Origin: JANQIO01 sp043585095
GTDB taxonomy: Bacteria > Pseudomonadota > Gammaproteobacteria > Pseudomonadales > Halieaceae
Direction of reading: 5' to 3'
Length of the DNA: 64,000 bases
NCBI GenBank assembly: GCA_043585095.1
Contig: CP121321.1
Span: 744,001 to 808,000, forward strand
The first letter of the stretch is position 1. Each line of letters begins with the position of its first letter. Below, one piece after another: positions 52,223 to 61,243 of this stretch. Below the pieces are notes generated by a model. That model saw only the letters and a program-made list of their open reading frames with translations, was not told the origin of the DNA and made no database searches. Both the position numbers and the translations under genes were made by a program.

Positions 52223-53320
52223 GTGACGGTCGGAAAAAATAACACCGAAGCGCGAGGCAGAAGGAAGCCGTCTCGACGCATTCCCAGTGGGCCTGACGGG
52301 GAAATTGACGACAAGCAAGGCCCGGGGGCTGACAGGTCTTTGCAGGCCGACGCCGGGACGACCAACGGTGCAGAGGGCGGTGCAGTGAATGGCTCGCCAA
52401 ATGACTCGACGTCCAAGCGTGCTGGCAAAACCACCAGGACCGGGGCAAACGCGAAAGCAGATCGCGGCGACGGTAAGTCCCCCGGTAAATCTCTGGATGC
52501 TACCCAGCTTTACCTCAACGAAATTGGCTATTCGCCACTACTCACACCCGATGAAGAAAAACACTTTGCCCGATTGGCCTTAAAAGGCGATGAGGCGGGG
52601 CGCAAACGAATGATTGAGAGCAATTTACGCCTGGTCGTAAAGATCTCAAGACGCTACCTAAATCGCGGCCTCACGTTGTTAGATCTGATCGAAGAGGGCA
52701 ATCTCGGGCTGATACGCGCCGTCGAAAAATTTGACCCTGAGCGCGGCTTTCGATTTTCGACCTACGCAACCTGGTGGATTCGTCAGACGATAGAGCGCGC
52801 GATCATGAACCAGACGCGCACGATTAGATTGCCTATTCACGTGGTTAAAGAGCTAAACGTTTACCTGCGTGCCGCGCGCGAGCTCACCCAGAAGTTAGAT
52901 CATGAGCCTAGCGCAGATGAAATCGCCGGCATGCTCGATAAGCCCGTCGACGATGTGAAGCGCATGCTTGGGCTCAACGAGCGGGTGGCGTCGGTAGACA
53001 CGCCCATCGGGCCTGAGTCTGATAAGTCGCTGCTGGACACCATTGCCGACAATCACGTCAGCGATCCCTCGCAGCTTCTGCAGGAGCGAGACATTAAAGA
53101 CAGCATCGGCACGTGGCTGGGTGAGCTTACCGATAAGCAGTGCGAGGTGGTCTCGCGGCGGTTCGGCTTGCGAGGCTACGAAACAAGCACTCTGGAGGAG
53201 GTCGGGCGCGAAATTGGCCTGACGCGAGAGCGGGTTCGGCAGATACAGGTTGAAGCACTTAAACGTCTGCGGGTGATTATGGAGACCGAGGGACTGTCGT
53301 CAGATTCCATATTCGAGTAA
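52223..53320 (+). CDS. rpoS: RNA polymerase sigma factor RpoS
   Basis: 365 aa, GTG start with AAGGAGA. Stationary-phase/general stress sigma factor. Region 1.2 begins at DATQLYLNEIGYSPLLTPDEE, region 2 has NLRLVVKISRRYLNRGLTLL and FRFSTYATWWIRQTIERAIM, region 4 has TLEEVGREIGLTRERVRQIQ. The first about 90 residues are a hydrophilic, low-complexity Gly/Ser/Thr/Lys-rich extension, longer than in E. coli or Pseudomonas RpoS. Confidence 0.96.
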   Translation: MTVGKNNTEARGRRKPSRRIPSGPDGEIDDKQGPGADRSLQADAGTTNGAEGGAVNGSPNDSTSKRAGKTTRTGANAKADRGDGKSPGKSLDATQLYLNEIGYSPLLTPDEEKHFARLALKGDEAGRKRMIESNLRLVVKISRRYLNRGLTLLDLIEEGNLGLIRAVEKFDPERGFRFSTYATWWIRQTIERAIMNQTRTIRLPIHVVKELNVYLRAARELTQKLDHEPSADEIAGMLDKPVDDVKRMLGLNERVASVDTPIGPESDKSLLDTIADNHVSDPSQLLQERDIKDSIGTWLGELTDKQCEVVSRRFGLRGYETSTLEEVGREIGLTRERVRQIQVEALKRLRVIMETEGLSSDSIFE

Positions 53321-53408
53321 CCCGTAGCTGGGGTTTCGCCTTATGGGTTTGGGGCCAAGGGTTGTCGGGTGAAGGGTTTTGCGACTCACGACAGAATGAG
53401 CCAGGCAA

Positions 53409-53436
53409 AAAAAAGCCAGCGCATGCTGGCTTTTTT
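53409..53436. terminator. Bidirectional intrinsic terminator between rpoS and fdxA
   Basis: A run of A, then GCCAGC (53415-53420), loop GCAT, GCTGGC (53425-53430) and six T. The A run makes it work on both strands, fitting the convergent rpoS and fdxA genes. Confidence 0.9.
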
Positions 53437-53460
53437 GTACCCGCGTTCTGCGCAGACGCC

Positions 53461-53784
53461 TTAGCGTTCCAGCAGGGCCAATTTGTCCGGCTTATTCTCC
53501 CACTCTTCTGAATCAGGGAGAGAGTCTTTCATCTCAGTGATATTGGGCCAGACCTCTGCGAGTTCGGCGTTTAACTCCAGGAAAACCTGCTGGTCTTCCG
53601 GGAGCTCATCCTCTGAGTAGATCGCATCTACAGGGCACTCTGGCTCGCATAGTGCGCAGTCAATGCACTCGTCAGGGTGAATCACCAAGAAGTTGGGACC
53701 CTCATAAAAGCAGTCTACCGGGCATACCTCTACACAGTCCGTATGCTTGCACTTGATGCACTGTTCGCCTACCACAAAAGTCAT
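53461..53784 (-). CDS. fdxA: Ferredoxin FdxA, 7Fe-8S type
   Basis: 107 aa. N-terminal CIKCKHTDCVEVCPVDC and CIDCALCEPECPVDA carry the cysteines of a [3Fe-4S] plus a [4Fe-4S] cluster, followed by the long C-terminal extension typical of Azotobacter FdI-type ferredoxins. AGAGGA lies upstream of the ATG. Sits between rpoS and mutS as in Pseudomonas. Confidence 0.95.
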   Translation of the reverse strand: MTFVVGEQCIKCKHTDCVEVCPVDCFYEGPNFLVIHPDECIDCALCEPECPVDAIYSEDELPEDQQVFLELNAELAEVWPNITEMKDSLPDSEEWENKPDKLALLER

Positions 53785-53866
53785 GAAGCGGTCCTCTTAA
53801 ATGTCATGAAGCAGTTCTATTGAGCGCGGAAAGTGTACCCGTTCACCCGGCCAATGTGTACTGCCG

Positions 53867-56422
53867 TCAAGATAGTGTGTCTCGCAGCGCATACAAGGCC
53901 TGTAGGGCATCTCGAGGGCTCATTCCGTCGATGTCTAACGCGGCCAGAGCCTCGATGGCGGGATGGGGCTCAGGCGCTGTAAAAAGATCATTTTGGGCCG
54001 GTGCTGGCACGGCTTCACTGCGCGCGTTTTCCAGTTCGCCGAGCTTGGCCTTGGCTGAAGCCAGCACCGCCGGTGGGATGCCGGCAAGTTTGGCGACCTG
54101 CAGTCCGTAGCTCTTGCTGGCGGGACCTTCCTGGATATTGTGCAGGAACACCACGTGATCCTGATGCTCGGTGGCGTCCAGGTGCACGTTATACAGTGTG
54201 CTGCAAAGCTCTGGCAGCGCCGTGAGCTCAAAGTAGTGAGTGGAGAACAGCGTAAACGCCCGCACATCATTTGCCAGCGCGACAGCCGCAGCCCAGGCCA
54301 ACGATAGACCGTCAAAGGTGCTGGTGCCGCGGCCTACTTCGTCCATAAGCACCAATGAGTTTGGTGTGGCGTTGTGCAGTATGTTTGCGGTTTCGGTCAT
54401 CTCCACCATGAAGGTAGAGCGCCCCCCGGCCAGATCGTCCGATGAGCCAATGCGGGTGAATATGCGATCTACCGGGGACAGTCTTGCTTTATCGGCAGGC
54501 ACAAAGCTGCCCACATGTGCCAGCAGCACGATCAAAGCAACCTGGCGCATATAGGTCGATTTACCGCCCATATTGGGTCCGGTAATCAGCAGCATGCGGC
54601 GCTCAGCGTTGAGCAGGCAGTGATTGGCAATAAAGGGTTCGTCCAATACCTGTTCTACGACCAGGTGACGGCCCGCCTGAATATCCAGGCAATCGGCATC
54701 GACAAACTCTGGTTCGCAGAGGTCCAGCGCGTTGGCGCGTTCGGCAAGCGTCGCCAGCACATCCAGCTCAGAGACTGCCGCCGCAGTGCGCTGTAATGGA
54801 GTGAGAATAGCGTTCAGGGCGTCCAACAGTGTTTCGTAGAGCTGTTTTTCTCGCGCCAGGGCCCGGCTCTTCGCAGACAGCGCTTTGTCTTCGAAGGTTT
54901 TGAGCTCTGGCGTGATGTAGCGCTCCGCATTTTTAAGGGTTTGACGGCGCTGATAGTCGTCCGGAGCGTCCGCCGCCTGCGCTTTGCTGATTTCGATGTA
55001 ATAGCCGTGAACCCGGTTGTAGCCCACCTTCAGGGTAGACAAGCCGGTGCGCTCGCGCTCACGCTGCTCGATCTGTAACAGGACGTCACTGGCGCCGGTG
55101 GCGATATCGCGCAGCTCATCCAGCTCGGCATCGTAGCCATCGGCAATCACGCCGCCTTCTCGCAGTACAACCGGTGGGTTGTCTCGAATCGCGGCCTGCA
55201 GCAGCGCCACCGTATCGGGGTATTCATTGCAATCAGTGTGTAGCTGTTCCAGCAACGCCCCAGCGAGTGAGGCAATTTGATTGCGTAGGTCTGGCAGGGC
55301 GGTTAGCGATTGGCTCAATCGAGACAGATCGCGGGGGCGCGCTGAACGCAGGGCGACCCGCGACAGAATACGCTCCATATCGCCGATGGGTTTCAGGCGC
55401 TCACGCACAGCTTCAAACTGGTAGTTATCCCGCAGCGAACGCAGCGCCAGATGTCGCGCGCGCAGCAACGCAACATCGGTCAGGGGTTGGTGTAGCCAGC
55501 GCCGCAGCGTACGCGATCCCATGGCGGTAACCGCCGTGTTGAGTACCGCAAGCAGTGTGTTGTCCTCACCACCCATGAGGTTGCTGTCAATTTCCAGATT
55601 GCGTCGCGTGGCGGCGTCCATCACCACGCTGTCCTGACGCCGCTCGGCGGCGAGGCCAGCTATGTGAGGCAAATTGGAGCGCTGGGTGTCTTTAACGTAC
55701 TGCAGCAGACAGCCCGCTGCGGCAATCGCCAGCGGCATGGATTCACAGCCAAACCCCGCCAGATCCTGAGTTTGGAATTGCGCGTTGAGCGCGCGCTCTG
55801 CGGCTTCCTCATCAAATTCCCACACCGGTTGCCGTCTCAAGCCCGGATGGTTCTCCAGTCCTGTTAGCGACAGATCCTCCTGCAGCAATACCTCGGCCGG
55901 TTGCAGGCGTTCCAGTTCGCTTAGCAGAGCCTCCTCGCCCTCGAGCTGCAGTACCCTGAAGCGACCAGCGGACAGCTCCAGCCAGGCCAGGCCGTAGTGG
56001 CCGGCGTTGCCCGACAGCGCCAGCAGCAGGTTGTCTCGGGTTTCTTCGAGCAGTGCTTCGTCACTAAGGGTGCCCGGCGTCACCACGCGCATCACCTTGC
56101 GCTCTACTGGCCCCTTGCTGGTGGCCGGGTCGCCGGTCTGCTCGCAGATGGCCACTGAGATGCCGGCTTTTACCAGTCTGGCGAGATAGGCCTCGGCAGC
56201 GTGATAGGGCACGCCTGCCATGGGGATGGGCTCGCCGCCGGACTTGCCTCTGGCGGTTAAGGTGATGTCGAGTATGTCGGCTGCACGCTTGGCGTCATCG
56301 AAAAACAGCTCGTAGAAGTCGCCCATACGGTAAAACAGCAGATCGCGCGGATGCTGCGCTTTGATGGCCAGATACTGCTGCATCATGGGTGTATGGGCGG
56401 AGGATTTTGCTTGGCTGCTCAC
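53867..56422 (-). CDS. mutS: DNA mismatch repair protein MutS
   Basis: 851 aa. N-terminal mismatch-reading RMGDFYELFFDDA (the Phe-x-Glu pair), clamp and lever domains, Walker A ITGPNMGGKSTYMRQ and Walker B LVLMDEVGRGTSTFDGLS. Starts with GTG, matching the family start AHTPMMQQYL; an internal ATG is later. C-terminal part (around PAPAQNDLF to the end) is the tetramer/clamp-binding tail. Confidence 0.97.
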   Translation of the reverse strand: MSSQAKSSAHTPMMQQYLAIKAQHPRDLLFYRMGDFYELFFDDAKRAADILDITLTARGKSGGEPIPMAGVPYHAAEAYLARLVKAGISVAICEQTGDPATSKGPVERKVMRVVTPGTLSDEALLEETRDNLLLALSGNAGHYGLAWLELSAGRFRVLQLEGEEALLSELERLQPAEVLLQEDLSLTGLENHPGLRRQPVWEFDEEAAERALNAQFQTQDLAGFGCESMPLAIAAAGCLLQYVKDTQRSNLPHIAGLAAERRQDSVVMDAATRRNLEIDSNLMGGEDNTLLAVLNTAVTAMGSRTLRRWLHQPLTDVALLRARHLALRSLRDNYQFEAVRERLKPIGDMERILSRVALRSARPRDLSRLSQSLTALPDLRNQIASLAGALLEQLHTDCNEYPDTVALLQAAIRDNPPVVLREGGVIADGYDAELDELRDIATGASDVLLQIEQRERERTGLSTLKVGYNRVHGYYIEISKAQAADAPDDYQRRQTLKNAERYITPELKTFEDKALSAKSRALAREKQLYETLLDALNAILTPLQRTAAAVSELDVLATLAERANALDLCEPEFVDADCLDIQAGRHLVVEQVLDEPFIANHCLLNAERRMLLITGPNMGGKSTYMRQVALIVLLAHVGSFVPADKARLSPVDRIFTRIGSSDDLAGGRSTFMVEMTETANILHNATPNSLVLMDEVGRGTSTFDGLSLAWAAAVALANDVRAFTLFSTHYFELTALPELCSTLYNVHLDATEHQDHVVFLHNIQEGPASKSYGLQVAKLAGIPPAVLASAKAKLGELENARSEAVPAPAQNDLFTAPEPHPAIEALAALDIDGMSPRDALQALYALRDTLS

Positions 56423-56625
56423 GGGAGACTGCTATCAGAATACAGGGGTCGCAGCGTATCAAGTGGGCCCTCCAGCGGACAACCATTCATCTGACTCGCG
56501 TGACGTTTTGCCGCTAATCTGGCGTATTGAAAACAGACGGTCTGATAAATAGTTAAACGCAAATCGCGACCTCTGGCTGGCGTTTCGTCTAGGCTATAGG
56601 GCAGTCATAAAGTATAAGAGTCAGT

Positions 56626-58053
56626 ATGTCACAGCCCGCAGAATCCAGAAGCAAACTCGATCAACATAGTTTTGAGGCCCAGAGCCTGGCGGGTATTCGT
56701 GAATGGATCAGCACGCAGCTCGGTGGCAACATGCTGTCCGCGAAGCGACTGGAGCGTTGGCGACCCCAGTGGAAAGTGGAATACGAGGTCGACGGCGCGA
56801 GCCGTGCTGTGCTGGTGCGCGGCAACAGACCCAATTCTCAGGAGCGCAATCTGCGCTTTGAAATGGAAGTGATGCAGGCATTAGAGGCGAACGGCGTTCT
56901 GGTACCGCATATCTACGGCTGGATGGAGACACCGAAAGCGTTCGTCATGGACTGGATTGAGACGGAGGACAGGGCGCCGGGGATGCTGCACACCGCCATC
57001 GAAAATCCCTCGGTCATGACCGAGGAGCGCTGGCAGGCGATGCTCGACTATATGGGGCATCTGGCGCAAATGCATGCGGTCCCGGTAGCCGAATTTACCC
57101 ATATCCAGGAGCTGGCGCAGCCGCCGGAGAACGCAGCCGAAATCGCCTTGCGCGCCACGGAGCGGATGTACCAGGCCGGCGTGTTTACCAACAACATCGA
57201 TAACACCTTTGAGTTTCTGCAGCACTGGTTGCGCCGCAACGTGCCACTCCATCGCACCGAGGCGCGATTTATCGCCGGCGATGCCGGGCAATTCATGTCT
57301 GCGGGCAAAGAGGTCCTGGCGCTGTTGGATTTCGAGATCGCTAATATAGGAGACACTCACTGGGATTTGGCCTGCTTCCGTGGCCGCCATCCCTATGAAA
57401 ATATGGGCGATATCCCCGCCCTGTACAGGCGCTATGGTGAGGTCACCGGTAAGCCCGTCGATCTACCCGTGGTCGCATACCACACCGTGGCCTTCCTGCA
57501 GCTGGCTGGTATTGCCACTAAATTTTTCGGCGATCCGAAGGCTTTGGGCGGGAATTGGATAGAGGGCTTGCTGGAGTACGCCAGCATCACGCGCAGGGCG
57601 TTCGAGGCAATTGCCGAGCTTAAGGGTATGACGCTCGATTACAACGAAAGCTTGCCTGAGCCGGTACACAAAGGCTTAGAGGAGTCGGCGCTGGAAAAGC
57701 TGCTGGTCGATATAGAGCGGCTGCCTACCTCTAGTGCGTTCGAAGCTTGGGAGCGCGACTTGCTGCATGCAATTCCTGAATTTTTGCTCAATTACTCGCG
57801 CTATCGCGACTGGTTTGAGTCGATGACGATTGCAGACATCGCTGCGTTTACTGGTCAGTCACATAGCTCTTTAGACGCTGCCGATGCAGCACTTGAAGCT
57901 GCTATTCGCGCAGATAGCGGCGCTGACGATGACATGCTGGTGCGCCTGCTTCACCGCCGGTCGTTGCGGCTCTCGATGATCATTGCGGGTTCTGACCCCG
58001 ACGATCAAAACCCGCTATTTCATAAGCTGGATCCTATTCTGGAGCAGGGCTGA
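56626..58053 (+). CDS. Aminoglycoside-phosphotransferase-fold protein with altered catalytic loop
   Basis: 475 aa, kinase-like fold of the APH/choline-kinase superfamily. N-terminal lobe around VEYEVDGASRAVLVRGNRP; the C-terminal lobe has FIAGDAGQFM (residues 215-224) where active relatives have HGDxxxxN, so the histidine is replaced by A217 and the metal-binding asparagine by Q224-region residues; D219 is kept, and the DFG-like LLDFEIANIGD (D235) is intact. An extra 120-residue C-terminal domain follows. Its end overlaps the convergent NTF2-like gene by 20 bp. Substrate unknown. Confidence 0.8.
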   Translation: MSQPAESRSKLDQHSFEAQSLAGIREWISTQLGGNMLSAKRLERWRPQWKVEYEVDGASRAVLVRGNRPNSQERNLRFEMEVMQALEANGVLVPHIYGWMETPKAFVMDWIETEDRAPGMLHTAIENPSVMTEERWQAMLDYMGHLAQMHAVPVAEFTHIQELAQPPENAAEIALRATERMYQAGVFTNNIDNTFEFLQHWLRRNVPLHRTEARFIAGDAGQFMSAGKEVLALLDFEIANIGDTHWDLACFRGRHPYENMGDIPALYRRYGEVTGKPVDLPVVAYHTVAFLQLAGIATKFFGDPKALGGNWIEGLLEYASITRRAFEAIAELKGMTLDYNESLPEPVHKGLEESALEKLLVDIERLPTSSAFEAWERDLLHAIPEFLLNYSRYRDWFESMTIADIAAFTGQSHSSLDAADAALEAAIRADSGADDDMLVRLLHRRSLRLSMIIAGSDPDDQNPLFHKLDPILEQG

Positions 58054-58501
58054 ATCGGTTTTCAGTGAGCTGATGGCCTTCGGCCAGAGGCTCTACCGCC
58101 TCAAAAACCCGCTCATAGCCCGTGGCGCAGATCTTCCATTCACCCGCCTCGCGACGGTACTGGTCTTCATAGACCGCGGTGCCATAGAGCCGAACGCCAG
58201 CCTCGATCTGCAGTACCATATCCTGGAGATACCAGGTGCCGCGGGCGCTGTTGTCGTCGATAATTTCAATTTCTGGATGATGTCCCTGGTGTAAGGTCAG
58301 CACACCCGGGCCGGACAAATTGTTTTCCATGAACGCGACAATACCGTCGCGGTCTTCAAAACTCAGTTTGCCGCTGTTGTAGCGACCGCGACAGTCCTCG
58401 CTCATGGAGCTTTTAAACAGCTCCCAGTCCTTGGTGTCGAGGCCTCGCAGATAGCGGGCTTTCAGCTGCTTTATTTTTTCAATCTCGAGTAGTTCCTGCA
58501 T
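58034..58501 (-). CDS. NTF2-like/SnoaL-like protein
   Basis: 155 aa alpha-plus-beta protein of the nuclear transport factor 2 fold: an N-terminal helix pair (EKIKQLKARYLRGLDTKDWELF), then strands (HHPEIEIIDDNSARGTWYLQD, YEDQYRREAGEWKICATGYER). Members are small-molecule isomerases, dehydratases or binding proteins; the pocket residues do not identify this one. GGATGA ribosome site upstream of the ATG. 20 bp of overlap at the 3' ends with the phosphotransferase gene. Confidence 0.82.
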   Translation of the reverse strand: MQELLEIEKIKQLKARYLRGLDTKDWELFKSSMSEDCRGRYNSGKLSFEDRDGIVAFMENNLSGPGVLTLHQGHHPEIEIIDDNSARGTWYLQDMVLQIEAGVRLYGTAVYEDQYRREAGEWKICATGYERVFEAVEPLAEGHQLTENRFSPAPE

Positions 58502-58686
58502 GGTGATTCATCCTTTGACAAGCGTTGGCTTAAAGCGCACGAACCGGCTTCGCTGGTGACGTGAGTGTTGCGGGCAGGATAACGCTTTATAATCTCCCGA
58601 CGCAGTCACACTAAAGTTAGCTGCCATCGGTCTCGGTCTACTAAACCCAGTGGCTTTTTGGCAGCTCCGCGCTGTCGGTGGATACC

Positions 58687-59667
58687 ATGATCTTTTGTCG
58701 ACAACAAACGTCTGGCCGACTCGGTGCCGCTTTGCGAGTCCGCTTTCGTACTGCTCTGTGGTCTGCAAAGCCAGCCGCCGTGACAGTTGGTTGCTTGCTT
58801 GCAACGCTCATCGCCAGTGGCAGCCTTGCCGATAGCGCGACAGTGGAGTCGGCGCTTGAGGCGGAGCCTGTTTCTGCGCTGTTCGACTATCCGTCGGTGG
58901 CGCCAGGGGTGAGTTTTGATGCTGTACAGGCATTACCCGCGCGCGCTGCAGATCATGTCTTTCAGTACGGACCTGCGGTACAGCAGTTTGCCGAACTCTG
59001 GCTGCCGGCAAGCCAGCAGCCAGCCCCTGTAATGGTCTTTGTGCATGGGGGCTGCTGGTTGAATGCCTACGGCCTCGATTATAGCCGCGCAATGGCAACC
59101 GCCCTGGCGGCAAAGGGCTATGCCGTTTGGAGTATTGAATACCGACGACTAGGCGATCCGGGCGGCGGTTGGCCGGGGTCTCAGGACGACATTGTGTCGG
59201 CTATCACCGCGCTGAGGATGCAGCACGCACGGCGCACGGATTGGACAAACTGGGTTTTAAGTGGTCACAGCGCAGGGGGGCATCTTTCGCTGCTGGCGGT
59301 GCCTTTTTTGGATAACGCTTCGGCGCCGACGGCCGTACTGGCCCTGGCGCCAATTGTGAATCTGGAGACCTACGCCAGGGGCGAAGAAGGCTGTAATCAG
59401 GCGGGAGCCGAGTTTCTGGCAACAGTCCCCGACCCGGCGCTAGCCAACCCACGTCGGCGCGCCGCGCCGGCGGGTACCGTGGTGCTGTTGGGCCGCGATG
59501 ACCGCATCATTCCTTTCCGCCAGATTGATGACTGGCCGCAGCGTTTGGTAACGGCGGACGCCGGCCATTTTGATTGGGTGCATCCGGGCACGCCGGCATG
59601 GCGACGTTTTTTGAAAGAGTTGGCTGCGGTGTCCGATTCAGTAGGAGCAGCACACCATGATCAGTGA
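58687..59667 (+). CDS. Exported alpha/beta hydrolase, possible kynurenine formamidase
   Basis: 326 aa from the ATG; a GTG three codons earlier (58678) is possible. A hydrophobic stretch (about residues 33-45, ending ASGSLADS) suggests a signal peptide or anchor. Oxyanion motif HGG at 120-122, nucleophile S195 in SGHSAGG, acid in GRDDRIIPF and histidine in AGHFDWVHP: a complete hormone-sensitive-lipase-like triad. It overlaps kynU by 11 bp; formamidases of this fold (AFMID type) act just before kynureninase, so that role is an inference from context. Export would be unusual for it. Confidence 0.8.
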   Translation: MIFCRQQTSGRLGAALRVRFRTALWSAKPAAVTVGCLLATLIASGSLADSATVESALEAEPVSALFDYPSVAPGVSFDAVQALPARAADHVFQYGPAVQQFAELWLPASQQPAPVMVFVHGGCWLNAYGLDYSRAMATALAAKGYAVWSIEYRRLGDPGGGWPGSQDDIVSAITALRMQHARRTDWTNWVLSGHSAGGHLSLLAVPFLDNASAPTAVLALAPIVNLETYARGEEGCNQAGAEFLATVPDPALANPRRRAAPAGTVVLLGRDDRIIPFRQIDDWPQRLVTADAGHFDWVHPGTPAWRRFLKELAAVSDSVGAAHHDQ

Positions 59668-60895
59668 AAAGCGGGCCGCCGAGCTGGATCGTATTGACCC
59701 GTTGGCGCACTGTCGCGAGCGCTTTCTATTGCGCAGCGATAGGGTTTACCTGGACGGCAATAGTTTGGGCGCACTGCCCGCCGCGGTGTCGACGGCGATG
59801 CAGACTGTGGTGGAACAGCAGTGGGGTCAGGATCTGATCAGCAGCTGGAACCAGCACGGATGGATTGATTTGCCGCTAAAGGTCGGAGAGAAGATCGCGC
59901 CACTGATCGGTGCAGCACCCGGCCAGGTGATATGTGCCGATAGCTTGTCGGTTAACCTGTTCAAACTTTTGTCTGCGGCCCTGAACCTGCGGCCGGGACG
60001 CACGCGCATCCTGTCTGTCTCGGATAACTTTCCCACCGATCTGTACCTGGTGCAGGGCCTGTCTGCGCTGGTGGGAGAGACGCGCTGCGAATTACAGCAG
60101 GTGACGGAAGAACAGATTGCAGATGCTCTCGACCAGCGCACGGCAGTATTACTGTTAAGTCATGTCAATTTTCGCAACGGTCGCCTACTGCCGATGGGAG
60201 AGCTGACGGCAGCGGCGCAGGCGGCAGGCGCACTGGTGATATGGGACCTCGCGCATACCGCCGGCGTGGTGCCGGTGGAACTGGACGCCTGCAATGTCGA
60301 TTTTGCGGTGGGTTGTGGCTACAAGTTCCTCAACGGCGGGCCCGGGGCGCCGGGCTTTTTATATGCTGCATCGCGGCATCATGGCGCAATTCAGCAGCCG
60401 CTGAGCGGCTGGATGGGTCACCGGGAGCCATTTGCGTTTTCGCCGCAATACGAGGCGGCCGCCGGGGTTTTGCAATTTCTCTGCGGAACGCCACCGATAC
60501 TCTCCATGGTGGCATTGGATGCCGCTTTAGACGCATTGGATGGCGTGGCGGTGTCACAACTGCGTTTCAAGTCCCAGTCCCTGGCCAGCCTGTTTCTGGA
60601 GTTGCTGCACTCGCGTGGCTTGTCTGACACCTTGCCTTTATTATCGCCCGCAGTGCCGGAGCAGCGCGGCAGCCAGCTATCCTTTACCCATTCCGATGCC
60701 TACGGCATCGTGCAGGCATGGATCGCCCGCGGCGTCGTTGCCGATTTCCGTGAACCCAATATTGTAAGGGTGGGTTTTTCGCCGCTTTACAACAGCCATG
60801 CTGACGTCGCGCGCGCGGTCGATGCACTATATAAGTTGCTGGCGGCGGGAGAAGAACAGGATCCCCGCTGGTCCGTCCGCCAAAAAGTGACCTGA
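59657..60895 (+). CDS. kynU: Kynureninase
   Basis: 412 aa PLP enzyme that splits kynurenine to anthranilate and alanine. YLDGNSLGALP near the N-terminus, WDLAHTAG, and the PLP lysine K223 in GCGYKFLNGGPGAPGF followed by GWMGH. AGGAG ribosome site inside the hydrolase end. No tryptophan dioxygenase is in this window, so the pathway here is partial. Confidence 0.95.
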   Translation: MISEKRAAELDRIDPLAHCRERFLLRSDRVYLDGNSLGALPAAVSTAMQTVVEQQWGQDLISSWNQHGWIDLPLKVGEKIAPLIGAAPGQVICADSLSVNLFKLLSAALNLRPGRTRILSVSDNFPTDLYLVQGLSALVGETRCELQQVTEEQIADALDQRTAVLLLSHVNFRNGRLLPMGELTAAAQAAGALVIWDLAHTAGVVPVELDACNVDFAVGCGYKFLNGGPGAPGFLYAASRHHGAIQQPLSGWMGHREPFAFSPQYEAAAGVLQFLCGTPPILSMVALDAALDALDGVAVSQLRFKSQSLASLFLELLHSRGLSDTLPLLSPAVPEQRGSQLSFTHSDAYGIVQAWIARGVVADFREPNIVRVGFSPLYNSHADVARAVDALYKLLAAGEEQDPRWSVRQKVT

Positions 60896-60951
60896 CGGCC
60901 CCGGCGGAGCGGGGTTAACTACAAATGTGATTTTTTCTCGCCCAGGGACTT

Positions 60952-60986
60952 GCGTCTCTCGCGAAACACTGGTTACATATACAGTA
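60952..60986 (+). promoter_or_regulatory. recA promoter with LexA (SOS) box
   Basis: TTGCGT (60952-60957), 16 bp, TACATA (60974-60979) form a promoter. A LexA-box-like CTGG-TTACATAT-ACAG (60969-60984; consensus CTGT-N8-ACAG, one mismatch) overlaps the -10 element, with TA after it as in the consensus. It is 260 bp upstream of recA, giving a long leader. Right place for SOS control. Judged by eye. Confidence 0.65.
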
Positions 60987-61243
60987 CTTCATACAGGTGA
61001 TGTCCTGTGGCCGATCGGCCAACCACCTGAGGGGTTGAAAGAATCAGCGTGCACTCCGGCGCTGGGGTTTTTGCTAAAGCGCGCAGTACGGCGCATAGGT
61101 TTTTTAAGGCCAGGTTTTTTTAACGTCAGGTTAATAAGGCCAGGTTAATAAGGTCAGGGTATTAAGCCAGGCTTTGAAACCAGGTACACAAAAGCAGCGA
61201 CTCCGCACAGATTGACACGCGACCAGAGCAGAGGTGAACCACC
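60987..61243 (+). other. recA leader region
   Basis: About 257 bp from the LexA-box region to the recA ATG with no gene. It contains a small inverted repeat ACAGG (60993-60997)/CCTGT (61004-61008), a three-copy 14 bp tandem repeat, and an AGAGGTGAACC ribosome site before the ATG. Nothing else recognised. Confidence 0.5.
61126..61167. repeat. Tandem repeat, 3 x 14 bp, in the recA leader
   Basis: TCAGGTTAATAAGG, CCAGGTTAATAAGG and TCAGGGTATTAAGC follow head to tail, preceded by a degraded copy around GGCCAGGTTTTT (61108-61119) and followed by a partial CCAGG. Confidence 0.85.
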
